Source: Cristatella mucedo (Eukaryota; Bryozoa; Phylactolaemata; Cristatellidae). From it: a stretch of 64,000 nucleotides of DNA. Position 1 is the stretch's first letter. The number at the start of each line of letters is the position of its first letter. Below are positions 28,893 through 39,599 of this stretch, piece after piece. Both the position numbers and the translations under genes were made by a program. The notes below the pieces were generated by a model. It saw nothing but the letters and a program-made list of their open reading frames with translations, was not told the DNA's origin and did not search any database. The stretch is taken from assembly GCA_009760855.2 (NCBI GenBank), contig WPIO01000138.1, positions 927,001 to 991,000 of the forward strand. Reading direction: 5' to 3'.

Positions 28893-29882
28893 GCAAGTTT
28901 TCTAAAACTAAACGATGATAAAACTAACTTACTAGTTTTGGGCAAACCCAGTGTGATTCACAAATTGGAAAGGCTGTAGCTCAAAATTGGCTCTGCTAGC
29001 ATATCTCCGGTTGAATCAGCTCGAAATCTAGGGGTCATGTTCCAAAGTGACCTCTCCCTAGACGACAACATCAGCTCCACAGTCAAGTCTGCCTACTTTC
29101 AGCTACATAACATTGCTAAAATTCGGGCTTGACTAGATATGGATACCCCATCTAAGTTGGTCAATTCATTTGTGACATCCCGTGTTGACTTCTGTAACTC
29201 CTTGCTTGCTGGCCTACCGGCATGTGCAATCAGGTGATTACAGATGGTGCAAAACTCCTCAGCTAGGGTTGTCTGTTGTGAGCATCGCAGTTGCCACACC
29301 ACACCACTTCTTGCCGACCTGCACTGGCTCCCAGTCAAGCAACGGATCGACTTCAAGGTCTTGTCGCTCACTTTTAGGTCACTTCATTCATTGGCTCTAG
29401 CCTATCTCTCAGATCTACTCCCCCACCAGGCCAAGCATCGTACCATTCGTTTTTCGGAATCCAACAGTTAACCAATACCTCGTAAAAACCTCAAATCCTT
29501 TGGAGATCGTGCATTTAGTTCGTATACTCCCACAGCCTGGAACTCGCTCCCGACATGCGTCAGAACATCCCCTGACATGACCACATTTAAAAAGAATTTA
29601 AAACGCACCTATTTAAGAAAGCATTTAGTGGGTCCCTGTGATTCGTCCTTCATGTGCTTATCCGTGCTGACACTGTGCATGCTGCCACTAACCACATTTG
29701 CATGCTGACCCTGTGCATGTCACCCCTAACCATGTTATTCATGTTGCTTATCAAGCATGATATTCCTCACCATTTGATCGCGTTTCTCTATGCAGCAAAT
29801 TTGAAGCACCTAGAGAGAGAGAGATTGAGTTCTCTGAGGGCGCTCTATCAAGTGCGTTATTATTATTATTATTATTGTTATT
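28893..29882 (+). mobile_element. LINE A, 5'-truncated, + strand
   Basis: Starts inside the RT at FLKLNDDKTNLLV and continues to LHWLPVKQRIDFKVLSLTFR, the 3' UTR and an ATT tail (29858-29881). Internal stops (for example in the LKIGSAS and QMVQNS blocks) make it non-coding. Confidence 0.92.
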
Positions 29883-30001
29883 AGCTGCACATTAGCGTTG
29901 CTCGCCCATCTTGGCATCTCAGAGTGTACACTTTATAGGCCCCAAAAGATAATGCTTGGCCACCTCAAGTTGATTATTCATTAGGCAGTTCTATATAAGT
30001 G

Positions 30002-30045
30002 AGTGTGTGTGTGTGTGTGTCTATGTGTGTGTGTTTGTGTCTGTC
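30002..30045. repeat. (GT)n microsatellite
   Basis: Short GT/TG run with interruptions. Confidence 0.85.
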
Positions 30046-30271
30046 TGTAGCATAGTATAGTGTTAGTAGAAGTGTTCCAGCACAAGGCTTGCCTCCTACA
30101 TGTGAGCATCTCCACTGTCCTGTGGTACGTTCTTTTTTCTCATAATATTAAATATAAAATAATAATAATTGCGATCGTAATAATATTAGTAATACATTTA
30201 CAGTGTCACAGGAGTACTAAGTCTGTTTCTACAGAGTTTGCAAGCCCTGGAAAAGAAGCTTGTCAACTTAT

Positions 30272-30812
30272 TACTATATTTTGCCGTGTAAAAGCCCCCC
30301 CCATGAATGAGTCCATCTCAAATTTTTGAACCAACTATGGGACAACAATATTTTTATTCAATAACTGAATGAACTGAACAATATCAATACTCAAAATAAT
30401 CACTCATGTCACTATTACTATCCTCTGCATCAGGCATAATGAGGCTGGTTTGGTCCAGTGGTAAAGGTGCTTGCCCAGACCAAGGTCTAGCTGAAGTCGA
30501 TACGAAGATGATACCCTTCCATCTTTCTTTTCATATCACAGGCTAGTACTTTGGTGGAAAAAAGGTTATCATCATTGCTGTCGTCACTTGCTTCATAGAC
30601 TACGTCATCTTAAGTTCCCGTCCATTGCATTGGAAATGCCACACTTCCTGAGAGCTCCTGGTATAGTCTTCGGCCTTACGCTATTCTAGGATGTCATCAC
30701 CCACTCATAGACGTGACCAATTGAAAAAGTAAGCGCCCAAGTATAAGCCCCCTCTTCTTTATCTGACCGCAAATTTTGGAAAAAAGTGGCCTATGCACGG
30801 TAAAATACGGTA
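30272..30812. mobile_element. MITE-like element with terminal inverted repeats and TA ends
   Basis: The left end TACTATATTTTGCCGTGTA and the reverse-complemented right end TACCGTATTTTACCGTGCA match over about 19 bp with four differences, then continue into a C-rich AARGCC block. A TA lies at each end. The 541-bp interior has no transposase. The TA site suggests Tc1/mariner/pogo relatives, which is an inference. A tRNA-like ggtttggtccagtggtaaag at 30450 may be a SINE scrap inside it. Confidence 0.6.
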
Positions 30813-31183
30813 CTAATAATATGCTCAGTACCTGCTGTACGCATGAGCATCTAAAGGACAATTGACAAGGACGAGCAGATGGTGTGGAAAACAGATAGAC
30901 TGCAGGGGCCAATGTGGGTGGCCTCTACGTGCATCCCTGGCCGGCCTCGTGACAGCAGTGGCAGTGATAGCAAGGTTCCTCTTGAGCTGCCATGCTATGC
31001 CATCACGCACGACGGATGCCCTAGCTCAAGCAGCAGTGATTGCATGTTGCTGTTTCAGTGGAGACCAACCCAGCACTCTTTGCTGAACCCAGAGGTGTGC
31101 AGTCTGCATTCAGAGGTTAGTGTTCGGTGGGGGAAACTGAGAAGCTTGACGTCAGTTGATGATTCCAAAAAAATGAGAAGCCG

Positions 31184-31662
31184 CAGTGAGCAAGCTGCAG
31201 ACCACGTTTGTTGCCGACGGTGGGGTCTCCGAAAGCACCTGGTACCTTGGCACTCCCAAAACAAGGAGTTACATAGCAATAGAGCAATGGGAGGGACATT
31301 CTGATCTGCCAACATCCACCTTTGTTTGCTTTAAGAGCACAATCCCTTAGCCATGCTGGAACTAGACGAGGTCCCATTGGCAGAGCTTGATGCACTGCAA
31401 CAGAATCGGTACTGGTTAGGACAGTCGGTGGCACTGTCATTACTCCTATATTCTCCTAGAGGTGGGGATGGTTATTGCTCAGTGGCTGCCTTGCATTTCT
31501 CCTCACATTAACGTATATATCTCAGTGAGCTTTCTCTCTGTTATTGGGTTTGGATAGGAATGTCGCCGGCTACCTCGATCACAATTATCCTGCAGGGTAC
31601 TTGAAGGTGTATGACCTATTGCCATCGGTTTTTAAACGGTGCCACTTCAAAGTTGCTCATCA
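31184..31662 (-). mobile_element. Ty3/gypsy LTR, 479 bp
   Basis: Bounded by TG...CA on -. It is preceded on - by a G run (31664-31673) that could be the polypurine tract and by integrase-coding sequence. It is homologous along its length to the split copy 33265-33552 + 36455-36644 (478 bp). Matching points include accacgttt at the end, gatggttattgctca, and gtcgccggctac against gtcgccggttctg. Confidence 0.75.
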
Positions 31663-31679
31663 GACCCCCCCCCTATACG

Positions 31680-32366
31680 ATTGCATGGCTGATGTTTAGC
31701 AGGCTCATATCTTGTGCTCTGTAGTCAGTGTGCCTTTGGACAAAGGTCTGGTGTCTGCCATGGCTGCCGTCGTAGGTGTCCGGTGAAGGCTCCCTATCCT
31801 CAGCATGGCCAGGAACGTATCTGAAATTTGTCTTGGCTAGCCCTTTGAATAACTTGTTTCTCTGGTTCGACTGCAAAACCACCTTCACTGTAGGCTTCGA
31901 AAAAAATGGTGATGCTGTGATGTACATTCCAGTCGTCTGTGAATTTTCCGAATGCTGCCAGTGGGAACTGCAGTCATTTTTTGGGTGACGAACTCCACTG
32001 GAATGCCGTAGCATGCAGAATGGGTATAGTCAGATGCATAATGCTGCCGACTAATGTGTTTTTTTCAAGCCGATCGACCTCAATAAGCCCAGTGACACAA
32101 TTGCCAGTGGTCAGATACTGCCAACCGCCAAAACCTAACGTTTCTGCTAATACCTTTTCACGGTTCATAGCCTAGTCATGTGGTTGTAAGCTCTCTTTTG
32201 GCTGCATGGGCTTTGTCGTCCGGTAAACGGATCTGTTCCCCTGATAACCCTCGCAATGCCTGGCCAGTACATGGTCTGTTCGGCCCTTCTCAACATGCTG
32301 CCATATACTATGTGAACACAGTGAATGTGCCTCAGCATTCTATCTTGTAGCCGAGCTGAAATCATA
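31680..32366 (-). pseudogene. Ty3/gypsy integrase relic
   Basis: On -, RDRMLRHIH-like text (DRMLRHIHCVHIVYG) and EQTMYWPGIARVIRG mark the integrase zinc-binding region. FGGWQYLTTGNCVTGLIEVD marks the catalytic core, and downstream blocks match the C-terminal part of the core. The frame changes several times. A LINE A tail interrupts it at 32367. An old retrotransposon fragment, described only as found. Confidence 0.8.
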
Positions 32367-32531
32367 TTAAGTCACCCCTAACCATGTTATTCATTTTGTT
32401 TGTTTATCAAGCATGATTTTACTCACCATTCAATTGCATTTCCCTTTGCAGCAAATGTAAAGCACCTAGAGAGAGATTAAGTTCTCTGAGGGCGTTTTAT
32501 CAAGTGCATTATTATTATTATTACTATTATT
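32367..32531 (+). mobile_element. LINE A 3' UTR fragment
   Basis: From cacccctaaccatgttattc to the ATT run at 32506-32531. It splits the gypsy pol relic. Confidence 0.88.
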
Positions 32532-32719
32532 GTCATTCAATACAATAGCATCTTAGTGGCTCAGGACATGCCCTGCATCAAGATAATTGCAAAGATCCAT
32601 TAGCAGCCGGCGTTTGAGGTGAGAGAAACTAATAGTCATATAAACGGACTTCGTCCAATCAGACAGCTGTTTCGGTTGGTTGCACCAGCTATTTCTAGAA
32701 ATTGTTGCAATACACTTGT
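32532..32719. other. No recognised feature
   Basis: A short segment between two LINE A fragments that could be residual gypsy sequence. No motif was seen. Confidence 0.3.
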
Positions 32720-33005
32720 TACAGCATCCTCAGAGAACCCAATCACTTTCTAGGCACTTTACATTTGCTGCAAAGAAGCACGATCAAATGGTTAGTGGTA
32801 GCCTGCTCAATGACAATAAGCTTAACATGAGTAAGGGTGCCATGTACAGGTTCAGCATGCAAATATGGTTAGTGGCAGCATGCGCAGCGGCAGCATGGAT
32901 AAGACGAGTCACATGGGCCCACTAAATGCTACGATAAGTAGAAGCGTTTTTAGATTCATGTTATATGTGGTCAAGTCAGAGGATGTCGTGAGGCCAGTTG
33001 GAAGC
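32720..33005 (-). mobile_element. LINE A 3' fragment, - strand
   Basis: catcctcagagaacccaatc, then tttctaggcactttacattt and the 3' UTR up to gaggatgtcgtgaggcc. The ATT tail is lost. Confidence 0.8.
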
Positions 33006-33009
33006 GGCC

Positions 33010-33264
33010 ACCGGCAACAGCTACTGACATCAGCATCGACAAGCAGCAAGCAAGAGTGTCTGGTAAGAGTGGCTGCCAATTGGGTGTGCACGGTTCAGCG
33101 CATCAGCTATGCGAGGCTGCTCTGGAAAATACTGCATAATCACGTCACGTCGACGAAGGTTCGCGATTAGAACGCATAGTCTCTTCGATGCTTGGCTCAG
33201 AGATTGGCGAATGCTGCTCAAGGGAGAGCAATCGTTTTGATAGTGCAGTACGAGTGACAACACA
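33010..33264 (-). pseudogene. Ty3/gypsy RNase H relic
   Basis: On -, SLSQASKRLCVLIANLRRRD, then VIMQYFPEQPRIADALNRAH, matches the RNase H C-terminal end (LxxYDxxVxYxPGKxxxxADALSR). It abuts the split LTR directly, so the gag-to-RT part has been lost by deletion or recombination. Confidence 0.72.
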
Positions 33265-36200
33265 TGAGCATACAGAGACCACGTTTATTCAGGCCCGGCC
33301 AGTACCGGAAGCATCCTGTACAATGGACCTCGCGAAACTGGGAATTACACAGCAATAGGAGAGACAAGCAGCGCCTGTCAACATCTCCCTTTGTTGGGAA
33401 AGCACATAATTCCTTTGCCATTTTGGAGCTCAACTGGGTCGCGTTGATCGAGCTTGCTGTGTTGTAGCTGTAGGCGTCGCTAGATGTGTAACGGCCTCAG
33501 TACCGAATAACGCGGTCACATCTTCCCCATTTGCCGGCGGTGGGTGATGGTTTGTTCCAGTAGCTGTATTTCCGAGACCACCCCACCCGGGTTCTCATTC
33601 TATCAGTCCATGCGTTCTGACAAGGTTGGTGGCTGGGTTGCAATACTTGTTAGCGAATTGTTTGGCTATAAAATGTGCAGTTTCTCGCTTGGGTCATCGT
33701 TTGAATCGGTTGCTATCAGGTCTTCATCAAAGACAACGCCTCTCACCGTTGTGATATACCGGCCTTCTTCTGGCTGTCTAAACTTGTTTATAGAGGAGTT
33801 TTCAGAGTTCCCGCTAAAATATTTGTGTGTGACAGGCCGCTACTGATTGTAGGAGACTTCAATATTCACGTTGACAACCCTAGCAACAGCCAGGTCCGCT
33901 CATTTCTTGACTGTCTGGAGAACCTTGGTTTGGCCTAACACGTTAATCATAGCACCCACGTCGGTGGCCACATTCTAGATCTCGTGATCACTAAGGATGT
34001 CCTCCCCACTGACTTTGTGGTGTGCCCTCTGACCCTCTCAGATCATTGTTCGGTCTCGTTTACTGTTCCTGCTCCCTCGTACGTGCAGGGCAATGTCGAA
34101 TTTGCCAAACGACGTAACTTACAATGCATTGACATGGACAAGTTTTTGAAATCTGTTTGTGATGCAGGCCTTCTTGATCTGCATTCAGACTCGACCGGCA
34201 GCCTCGATACCCTCACTGATGCGATGAACATGACACTCAGGAGTGCTCTTGACAAGCATGCTCCCGTTCGCTCTATCCGTGTTCAAAGTCGTCGAGATTG
34301 CTTTCAATTTACAAAAAAACTCCTTAAGATGTGCCGTGTTAAGCACAGGCTGGAACGTCGTTTCAAGAAATCGGGGTCTGAGGCAGACCTAGTCGATTTT
34401 AAAGACTTCCTTCGTGTTTACACACGAAAGCTTAAAAAGCCAGGGCTTCTTTTTTCATTAGAAAACTGAATTCCTGCCAGTCGGACACTAAACAGATTTA
34501 TAAGACAGTAAACCATTTACTGGCCAATGCTCTCAGGTCTGACTCCCCAGATATTAAGGGCTCAGCCGAAAAGTTTTCAGCCTTCTTTACTGAAAAAATT
34601 GAGCATATTTGTGCCTCCATTAAGCCCCCTCCGACCATAGCAATCGCCGTTCCTCAACCTGTGACCTTTCTTAAAAGATTCTCTGATGTTTCTGCCTGTG
34701 ATGTGGCTGCCTTAATAAGGTCTAGCAAAAAGAGCTCGTCTCCTGAAGACCCTATACCTTCATCTCTGTGGTCTTTACTTGCAGACCAACTTAGCCCTGC
34801 CATAACCAAGATTTTTAATGCTTCTTTGGGAAAAGGGATCGTCCCCAAGTCCTTCAAATCGGCAATCGTTAGACCTATTCTTAAAAAGCCAGGATTAGAC
34901 ACAGAGGTTCTAGCAAACTATCGTCCAGTTTCCCTTCTTCCATTCTTATCACAGATTCTTGAAAAAATTGTTGCTAAGCAGCTAGCTGAACATATTGAAA
35001 ATAATGGAATGTCAGAAACATTTCAATCAGGTTTCAAGAGGCAGCACTCTACCGAAACTGCTCTCCTCCGTGTTAACAATGACATTCTACGTGGCAACGA
35101 CGACGGGAATGTCACTGCCCTAGCTCTGCTAGATCTGTCTGCTGCCTTCGACACCATTGATCACGAAGTTCTGCTTGAACGACTGAGAACAACGATCGGT
35201 CTGGCAGACGAAGCACTGGGGTGGTTTAAATCATACTTGTCTGATCGTGTTCAATCCATGTCGTGTGGGGGTCAGGTCTCAGACATGAGAAGGGTCACCT
35301 GTGGAGTCCCTCAAGGGTCTGTACTTGGTCCCTTGCTGTTCTCCATTTATACACAACCCCTGGGAAAAGTGATTAAGGCCCATGGAATAGGATATCACTT
35401 CTATGCTGACGATACTCAGTTGTATTCGTCATTTAAACCGTCGGAATCTGCTGCAGCAACTGAGAAACTGAATGCTTGCCTTGCCGATATTCGATCCTGG
35501 ATGTCGGAAAACTTCCTGAAATTAAATGACGATAAAACCGAACTGCTTCTCATAGGACACCCTAAGCGTGTGGCTGGATTAAAAGACTTTGCTGTTCTAA
35601 TAGGCGATGCTATCGTGCGACCTTCACCACGTGCTCCTAATCTAGGTGTCGTGTTCGACAGCTGCCTCAATTTCAAAAGCTTCATTCAGAAGACTGCCTC
35701 TACAGCTAGCCATCACATCCGATCCCTATCCAAGATTAGAAGCTGTCTCCCACAGTGGCTTGTAAAAAATTTAACTAACTCTTTAGTTCTGTCTCTGCTT
35801 GATTATTGTAATTCTCTTTTGGCTGGGCTACCAAAGAAAGCTATAATGCCACTACAGCGGACTTTTGAATATGGCTGCAAGGCTGGTCTTCAAGTCCCAG
35901 CGGTTTGAGCACGTGTCACCTTTGCTGGAAGAGCTAGGATGGTTGCCGGTTGAGCAAAGGATATGGAGCAAAGTTCTTACGCTGACCAACAAGGCCCGCC
36001 ACGGCTTGGCTCCTTCATACCTAGCTGAACTGCTACATCAGTTTCAGCCTGTTCGCGCCCTCAGGTCCTGTGTGGACAATAAATTAGCTGTCCCATTCCT
36101 CAGCTTAAAGACAGTTGGCGACAGAAGCTTTAGCTCTGCAGGTCCTAGACTGTGGAACTCGCTTCCACAATTCTTAAGCAACGACATCTACTCTTCAACT

Positions 36201-36644
36201 GCCGACTATGGCACATCTTTTTCAGCGGTCCTGAACTGCTACTTCTATGCTACTCACTACCTCAACTGCTCTCCTAACTCTGCTATGCTTCCCACTTTCT
36301 CTTTGTTGCATGAGACGAAGTTTGTTGGCTACCGAATGCGTACCGAAAGCCGCTTAGGCTGTGAGTGCGCTATACAAAACTCTCCTGCGTAACGCCCACA
36401 TGGTCTTAATGACTTTGTGGAGTTACTGACGGAGATACATTACATTACATGGTTATTGCTCAATGGCTACCTGGTATTGCTCCACAGAGTGATATTTATG
36501 TCACTGTGAGCTTGCTCCCCTGTTCTTGGTTTGGGATAAATATGTCGCCGGTTCTGCCAGCAGAACGTTCCTGCCCTGTCCTGGTTGGTGTAGGACCTGT
36601 TGCCGTGGGTTGCTACCACTGTACCTTCTCGTAGCTGCTCGGCA
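33265..36644 (-). mobile_element. Second gypsy LTR copy, split by LINE B (33265-33552 and 36455-36644)
   Basis: The two halves rejoin to 478 bp if the 2,896-bp LINE B and one 6-bp duplication are removed, against 479 bp for the other LTR. The similarity to the first LTR extends past 36644 into about 70 bp of the sequence preceding that LTR (ctcatatcttgtgctctg vs ctcagatctcgtgctctg). This copy is therefore preceded by 3' internal sequence, like a 3' LTR. Confidence 0.72.
33553..36448 (+). mobile_element. LINE B (L2/CR1-like), endonuclease and RT, 2.9 kb
   Basis: Order: endonuclease C-terminal part (GGWVAILVSELFG, LTVVIYRPSS, LIVGDFNIHV, HILDLVIT, LSDHCSV); linker; RT 34661-35908 (VRPILKKPG, NYRPVSLLPFLSQILEKIV, LLDLSAAFDTIDHEVLLERL, GVPQGSVLGPLLF, YHFYADDTQLY, LKLNDDKTELL); then the ELGWLPVEQRIWSKVLTLTN block and the 3' end with ATACATTACATTACAT. 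Lesions: a frameshift near 33840, a TAA near 33938, a frameshift near 34455 and another near 35860. It is 5'-truncated in the endonuclease. The target duplication is atggtt at 33547-33552 and 36449-36454. It is distinct from LINE A in sequence and tail. Confidence 0.93.
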
Positions 36645-36719
36645 GAAGCAGTCCTCTTGAAGAGTATTGCTGGGCAGAGATTCCGTGCACTCAGATCTCG
36701 TGCTCTGAAGCAAGGCTTC

Positions 36720-36965
36720 GAGACAATGCATTGTAGATAAAATACACAGTAATATATTGGCTACAATATATTGTGAGGATTCGTTTGATAATACCAATAT
36801 ATTTTATAATACATTGTAATATATTAAGGTATTATTACAAACCTATTCGTCTCTGTCACGAGATACATGATACATAAAATACATAAATTGACTTTTCACA
36901 TTTGAAAAGATCCAATTAAAATCATATCCGGACATATATCTTTAGAAATCATTTTAACCAATCAC
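36720..36965. other. AT-rich segment
   Basis: Imperfect aatatattg/caatatatt inverted motifs (36752-36835), possibly the end of the hAT relic that follows. Confidence 0.35.
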
Positions 36966-37620
36966 AATTGTCCCAGTGCACAATCGTGTGCTATCATGGT
37001 GGCGCCATGCTTTTGTCTCAGAGGTGGCCAAATTTGATGTCGAGCTCAAGTTGTCGTCCTACAGTCCCAACTGACAAAAAGAAGGCCTGTCAGCTTTACT
37101 TTGGAAAGAATCCCGTTGGTTCTGATGCCAATACGTTGAGATGCAATTGTGGAACTGTTCGCAAACAAAACATTAAGCTCGGCTACACGAGTGTGATCTC
37201 CCACATAAAGCAGTAGCACCCGAATCATCTAGAGATGTTTCACTTGGCAAAACAAGCACATGGAGACAGCAAATCCGAAACAGCAAATGTCATCACCGGA
37301 ACTGTACAATCAGTATCTGGACAGACTACCTTGGAGTACATGCTTGATAGTCAATCAACCAATGTATTCAAACAGCTGAAATGGATCATCGGGGATGAGC
37401 TCGAATTGTTCTTTTGCAAAAAAGAGCTCATTCGAAGCAATGTGAAACTGCAACCGATGTCTGTCAAAACACTCAAGAAGTATATATTCAAGCTGGTGGA
37501 GGCTGTGGAAAAAAGATATCTGTAAAGGTTGCTACTGCTACCATTTCCACTCTTGCGTTTGATAGCTGGTCTGAGGATTCAACACAATTCATTGGCCTTT
37601 TTATCGTTTAACCATGGCAA
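36966..37620 (+). pseudogene. hAT-type transposase relic, N-terminal part with BED finger
   Basis: Encodes LRCNCGTVRKQNIKLGYTSV-ISHIKQ, a stop, and HPNH: the C-x-C ... H-x-x-x-x-H pattern of a BED zinc finger. SVKTLKKYIFKLVEAVEKR and, after a frame change, LAFDSWSEDSTQFIGLF follow, which resemble the start of the hAT catalytic region (FDxWS). It is truncated at 37648 by the LINE A insertion. It could be the other half of the family at 26.2-27.05 kb. Confidence 0.75.
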
Positions 37621-37647
37621 GGAGGTGCTGCTGATCCTGAAATTCAT

Positions 37648-38230
37648 AATAATAATAATAATAATAATAACAATGCACTTGATATAGCGCCCTCAGAGAA
37701 CTCAATCGCTTACTAGGCGCTTTATATTTGCTGCAAAGAAAACGCGATCGAATGGTTAGTGGTAGCATGCTTGATAAACAACGTGAATAACACGGTTAGA
37801 GGTGACACGCACAGAGTAAGCATGCAAGTGTGGTTAGCAGCAATACCCTACAGTGTCGGTACGCATAAGCATATAAAGGACGAATCACAGGAATCCACTA
37901 AATGCTGTCCTAAATAGGTCTAAATAGATGGTCGTCTAAAGAGAGGTCGCTTTGGAATATGACACCTAGATTTTGAGCTGATTCAACTGGAGATATGCTG
38001 GCAGAGCCAATTTTGAGTTTCAGCCTTTCCAATTTCTGAATCACACTGGGTTTGCCCATAACTAGTAAGTTAAATTTTATCGTCATTTAGTTTTAGAAAT
38101 TTGCTGTCATCCACGTGCGGATGTCATCAATACATGCAGCAAGTGAGTTGAGAGCATTTGAGGTGCTCGAAGGCGGGGAGGGATCAAAGCAAGGGTACAA
38201 CCGAATGTAATCCACATAGAAGTGAAAGAT
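37648..38230 (-). mobile_element. LINE A, - strand, with internal deletion
   Basis: TAA tail, 3' UTR to aatgctgtcctaaatagg, then a jump (37918) to the cgtctaaagagaggtcgctt RT region and on to the FHFYxD palm block. Head to head with the next copy. Confidence 0.88.
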
Positions 38231-38235
38231 GTAAA

Positions 38236-39182
38236 ATTTTCTTTCATTAAATAATGATAAAACTAAATTATTCGTTATGGGCCAACTAAGAGTGATACAG
38301 AAATTGGAAAGGCTAAAGCTCAAAATCGGCTCTGCCAGCATATCTCCTGTTAACCTGCACGAAATATAGGTGTCGAGTTCCGAAGTGACTTTTCCTTGGA
38401 CGACCACATCAACTCCACAGTCAAGTCTGCTCCCTTTCAGCTACATAGCATTGCTAAAATTCAGGCTTGTTTAGGCAGGGATACGACATCTAAGTTAGTC
38501 CATGCATTTGTGACATCCCGTCTTGACTTCTGTAACTCACTGCTTCCTGGCCTACCGGCATGTGCAATCAGGCCCTTACAGATCGTGCAAAACTCTGTAG
38601 CTAGGCTTACCTGTCGTGATCGTCGCAGTTGCCACATCACTCCACTTCTCGCCGATCTGCACTGTCTACTCGTCAAGCAAATTGTCTGGCTCACTTTTAG
38701 GTGACTTCATTTCTTTGTTCCAGCCTACCTATCAGATCTTCTATCCCACCAGGCTAGCATTGCACCTCCAGCTTTTCGGAAAATAACAGTTTGCCTATAC
38801 CTCGTACAAACCTCAAATCCTTTGGAGACCGTGCCATTAGTTTGTATGCTCCCAAAGCCCGGAACTTACCCCCGACTTCCGTCACGACATCCCCCTGACT
38901 TGACCACATTTTAAAAGAACTCAAAACTCACCTATTTAGAAGAGGATTTAGTGGGTCCCTGTGATTCGTCCTTTATGTGTTTATGCTTGCTGACACTGTA
39001 GAGTACCGCCACTAACCACACTTGCATAGTGACCGTGTGCATATCACCCCTAACGATATTATTCATGCTATTTATCAAGCATGGTTCGATTTGGTTTCCT
39101 TCGCAGCAAACGTAAAGCGCCTAGAAAGAGATTGAGTTCTCTGAGGGCTCTTTATCAAGTGTGTTATTCTTATTCTTATTAG
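38236..39182 (+). mobile_element. LINE A, 5'-truncated, + strand
   Basis: Starts at the NDDKT block and runs to the 3' end ctagaaagagattgagttctc with a TTATTCTTATTCTTATT tail. Stops and indels throughout. Confidence 0.9.
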
Positions 39183-39404
39183 ACCCACTTTCAACCGATG
39201 GTGTCCGGCGGGCGAGTGATTCGACCACTGACAGAGCCCACGCCGTTCTGGGATATTTTTCTTCGCAAAGCCAAAATGTTCGGCTCCTATGTACACGGTA
39301 GTCGGCCATCGCTGGCTCTTTTTTCACGTATCTTCAAGAAAAGAATTCCGGCTTCATTGCAGCTCCCTAAGTGGGGCTGTTAACCAGTGTTACACATAAC
39401 GTAA

Positions 39405-39565
39405 TTTATAATTCATTTGTATAGTTCCCCAAGAGAACTTAATCAATTAGAACGTATTCAGGTGCATCGCATATGCTATGGGACTCGAGCCCGCCACCTC
39501 GGCCATACCAGGGTGTGGGCGAGCACCTTAACCAGGCCAAAACTAGCTTTTCCATTCGTCCACTT
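39405..39565 (-). mobile_element. tRNA-derived SINE with LINE A-like 3' end
   Basis: On -, ggttaaggtgctcgcccac (A box) and gcgggctcgagtccca (B box), then a 3' end containing ttaagttctcttgggg and caaatgaattataaatt. It shares the layout of 24638-24795. The ttaagttctc block is also the end of LINE A. Confidence 0.78.
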
Positions 39566-39599
39566 TCTGCTCAGAGAGGAACCCGACAGTCCAGAGTCT

